Part shown: piece after piece, positions 3,983-5,877 of the stretch
Numbering within the stretch: the first letter of the stretch is position 1
Layout of the letters: every line of letters starts with the position of its first letter
Assembly: GCA_964519015.1 (NCBI GenBank)
Contig: CAZFHZ010000166.1
Location: 1 to 5,877 of the forward strand
Direction: 5' to 3'
DNA length: 5,877 bases
Source: CAZFHZ01 sp964519015
Lineage (GTDB): Bacteria; Blakebacterota; Blakebacteria; Blakebacterales; CAYUVJ01
Program-made: the position numbers and the translations under genes
The notes under the pieces: model-generated
Told to the model about the DNA's origin: nothing
What the model saw: only the letters and a program-made list of their open reading frames with translations
The model's database searches: none

Positions 3983-5877
3983 TCAGCGGGTGCCCGACAC
4001 CGGTTTGGGGGCGTTCTGCAGGCCGTTGTACTGCTCGAGGAAATCAGTCAAACGTTTCTCCACCTGCTCCATCGAGAAGAGGCGCAGATCGTGCGAGTCG
4101 GCTTCGATGACGATGGAGGGCAGACCGGTCAGCCGGCGCAGTTTTAATTCGAGACCGTAGCGGACGTTGCTGTGTTCAGGGACCGTGCGGCCTTCATGGT
4201 AGACGACGCAATCGATACCGTGATGCTCGAATTGCGACATGAGGTAGGTGGCTTTGACATCCTCCGAACGGTTGGGGAAGATACTGATATAGGTCCGGGC
4301 CATACTCTCGTACGGGTTCTTGGAATCGAGTCCATCGAAGGCCCAGATGTTGCTGTAGGTGGAAGCGACGACCGCGATCTGGTTGTCGAAGAAGAGCTTG
4401 GCCAGCGACCTGAGCGCTCCCCAGATAGGCGGCCCCTCCCAATAGAAACGGAACCGTTCACCGGGGACGGCCGCGAACGTGTTCGAAACCCGCTCCTCGA
4501 GTTCGGCCTTCAGGATGGTGTAGTATTCGACCGCTTCGGTCGTTCCCCGCATCACCACCATGGGTGCCATGTGAACCAGAAGATCGAAGATCGTGAAGGG
4601 GGAGGGTACGTTCCGGGCCAGGTCAAGGATCTGTGACCAAAGGCGGGCCGCGCGGGTGGAGTTGTCCACCACTTCGGCCAGCCGGTCGACATCCATGGAG
4701 CGGCCGGTTATCTCCTCGAGACGATCCACCATCCGGACCATCTGCCCGGCGGCGGCGTTGACTTCGATCTCACCGATTTCTCTGAGGTCGGGAGAGGGAT
4801 GCAGGCCGAAGACCGGGACACCGAAGTAGCTGCCGTAATAACCGAACCATCTGAGCAGACTGTGCCCGAAGTTCGTGCTGAAGATCATCACGTCCGGCTT
4901 CGGAGGTCCCTGGATCCCGTGCACCGTCATCAGCGGGCTGTCGCCGATGAGCATGGCCCCGATGTCACAGGTCATGGCGGAGCTGGCGAACTGTGAGAAG
5001 CCTTCGGCCAGGGCTCGTGGGATGTAGCGGCTGGCCTGCCGGCTCGCTCCGATCAGGGCGGCGTGATTCTCGGGGAAGTAGGGGGTCATGCCCATCGCCC
5101 GGATGATCTCGACCGGGGCTGTGCCCGATGTCCACGCCACGATGCGGTCGGGATCGTCGCTCGCCGCCTGGACGTCCTGGTAGTAGACACGCTGGAGTTC
5201 CTTCAACTTCGGAGCGGTCTCCAGCGGTATGCGACCCGAGGGTATCCCTTCCTCCTCCACCATGCTCGTCGGATGCACCACCGGCCTGGGGCTCCGCTTG
5301 ACCACCGTCGTCAGGGTCTCGGCGATCTCCTGTTTCCGCATGAGGTTCTGATGTTCGTAGGAATGGACCAGCCAGACGAGCGTCTGGTTCAGAGGCGCGG
5401 GCAGGCCGTATCGTCCCGCCTCGGTGACGATGGCCCCGTTCAGGGCATCGATCTCGGTACGAAATCCGCGGGCCAGGTCCTGCCACATGGAAGGACGGTT
5501 CTTGCCGAGCGCCTTCTGTGAATTGATGACGGGGCGGTAGGGGTCCTCCTCATCGATGATGGGCACTCCCCTGGCCCTCATGACGGCCACGATCTCCCCG
5601 CAGAGACTACGCATGAAGGCTTGGAGGTCCTCGTCGTCCAGAAGCTCCCGGCAGGTGAGGCCGGTGACCGCCGAGACCGGATTCACCACTGCATTGTGGA
5701 GGAGTTTGGTCCAGATCACGTCATCGATGTTCTCGACGATGTTGGTGTCCAGTCCAGCCCGGCGGAAGACCTCTCCCACCTGCTCGATCCGGGGTGTGAT
5801 GACACCGTCGTAGGGGGCGATCTGGATCGGTTTGATCCCCGCCCGGAAACGGAGACGGTTGGGGCCGGTATGCTGGA
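3983..5877 (-). CDS. Fusion: ketopantoate-reductase-type C-terminal domain + HAD/BCR core subunit (5' end outside window)
   Basis: One uninterrupted frame of 630 visible residues, open to the right edge. Residues about 1-185 match the C-terminal domain of ketopantoate reductase (PanE/ApbA_C): IWTKLLHNAVVNPVSAVTG carries the catalytic-type Lys57, and NRPSMWQDL...RTEIDALNG carries Glu141, the equivalents of E. coli Lys176 and Glu256. The NADPH-binding N-terminal domain should lie beyond 5877. A linker at about 186-215 joins a core subunit of roughly 415 residues: WTSGTAPVEIIRAMG at 248-262, TCDIGAM at 302-308, PKPDVMIFSTN, RGTTEAVEYY, RFRFYWEGPPIW and a C-terminal DSHDLR...EQ...FLEQ. The three cluster cysteines of the paralogue at 969-2216 are replaced here by Thr249, Ser298 and Val565; only Cys303 and Cys556 remain in the whole core domain. 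An internal ATG (5263) in the linker could start a free core subunit of 426 residues, but no clear ribosome site precedes it. The GTG at 5779 is not the true start. The second ATPase follows 15 bp downstream. Confidence 0.88.
   Translation of the reverse strand, partial: QHTGPNRLRFRAGIKPIQIAPYDGVITPRIEQVGEVFRRAGLDTNIVENIDDVIWTKLLHNAVVNPVSAVTGLTCRELLDDEDLQAFMRSLCGEIVAVMRARGVPIIDEEDPYRPVINSQKALGKNRPSMWQDLARGFRTEIDALNGAIVTEAGRYGLPAPLNQTLVWLVHSYEHQNLMRKQEIAETLTTVVKRSPRPVVHPTSMVEEEGIPSGRIPLETAPKLKELQRVYYQDVQAASDDPDRIVAWTSGTAPVEIIRAMGMTPYFPENHAALIGASRQASRYIPRALAEGFSQFASSAMTCDIGAMLIGDSPLMTVHGIQGPPKPDVMIFSTNFGHSLLRWFGYYGSYFGVPVFGLHPSPDLREIGEIEVNAAAGQMVRMVDRLEEITGRSMDVDRLAEVVDNSTRAARLWSQILDLARNVPSPFTIFDLLVHMAPMVVMRGTTEAVEYYTILKAELEERVSNTFAAVPGERFRFYWEGPPIWGALRSLAKLFFDNQIAVVASTYSNIWAFDGLDSKNPYESMARTYISIFPNRSEDVKATYLMSQFEHHGIDCVVYHEGRTVPEHSNVRYGLELKLRRLTGLPSIVIEADSHDLRLFSMEQVEKRLTDFLEQYNGLQNAPKPVSGTR

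Noticed and set aside
3521..4147. Plus-strand open frame of 208 codons across the end of the fusion gene and the start of the second ATPase
   Set aside because: It spans two real minus-strand genes and the gap between them, and its composition is typical of a shadow frame.
5777..5779. GTG at 5779 as the start of the fusion gene
   Set aside because: The frame stays open to the window edge, and the residues upstream (HTGPNRLRF...IAPYDG) still look like ketopantoate reductase, so the true start is outside.

Overview
This is a GC-rich, gene-dense stretch of prokaryotic DNA holding five protein genes. Two of them run off the window edges, and no RNA gene, CRISPR array or mobile element is visible. 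The genes belong to the ATP-driven, radical-type CoA-ester enzymes: the 2-hydroxyacyl-CoA dehydratase / class I benzoyl-CoA reductase (HAD/BCR) superfamily. These enzymes carry oxygen-sensitive iron-sulfur clusters, so the host is probably a strict anaerobe. The ADP-forming type of acyl-CoA synthetase is common in archaea and in anaerobic bacteria such as Desulfobacterota and Chloroflexota. I cannot fix the lineage from this sequence alone.

Layout. Minus strand, right to left: (i) 5877-3983, an unusual in-frame fusion of a ketopantoate-reductase-type C-terminal domain to a HAD/BCR core subunit, with its 5' end outside the window; (ii) 3967-3182, a BadF/BadG/BcrA/BcrD-type ATPase (activator) with some altered motif residues. 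Plus strand: (iii) 2373-3152, a second activator ATPase with canonical motifs, converging on (ii) across 29 bp. Minus strand again: (iv) 2216-969, a stand-alone HAD/BCR core subunit that keeps the cysteines expected to bind a [4Fe-4S] cluster; (v) 967-1, the N-terminal 322 residues of an NDP-forming acyl-CoA synthetase, starting one base after (iv) ends. A 156-bp divergent intergenic region (2217-2372) separates (iv) from (iii) and should hold the promoters for both directions.

How the genes may work together (inference). Two different core subunits plus two different ATPases match the four-subunit plan of class I benzoyl-CoA reductase (BcrABCD, BadDEFG, BzdNOPQ). Classic 2-hydroxyacyl-CoA dehydratases have one homodimeric activator instead. 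The extra enzymes point towards a 2-hydroxyacid route: a ketopantoate-reductase-like domain could reduce a 2-oxoacid to a 2-hydroxyacid, the acyl-CoA synthetase could make (or split) the CoA ester, and the core plus activators could then dehydrate or reduce it. The most notable points are the fusion itself and the loss, in the fused core domain, of all three cysteines that its partner keeps at the expected cluster positions. The substrate is not known.
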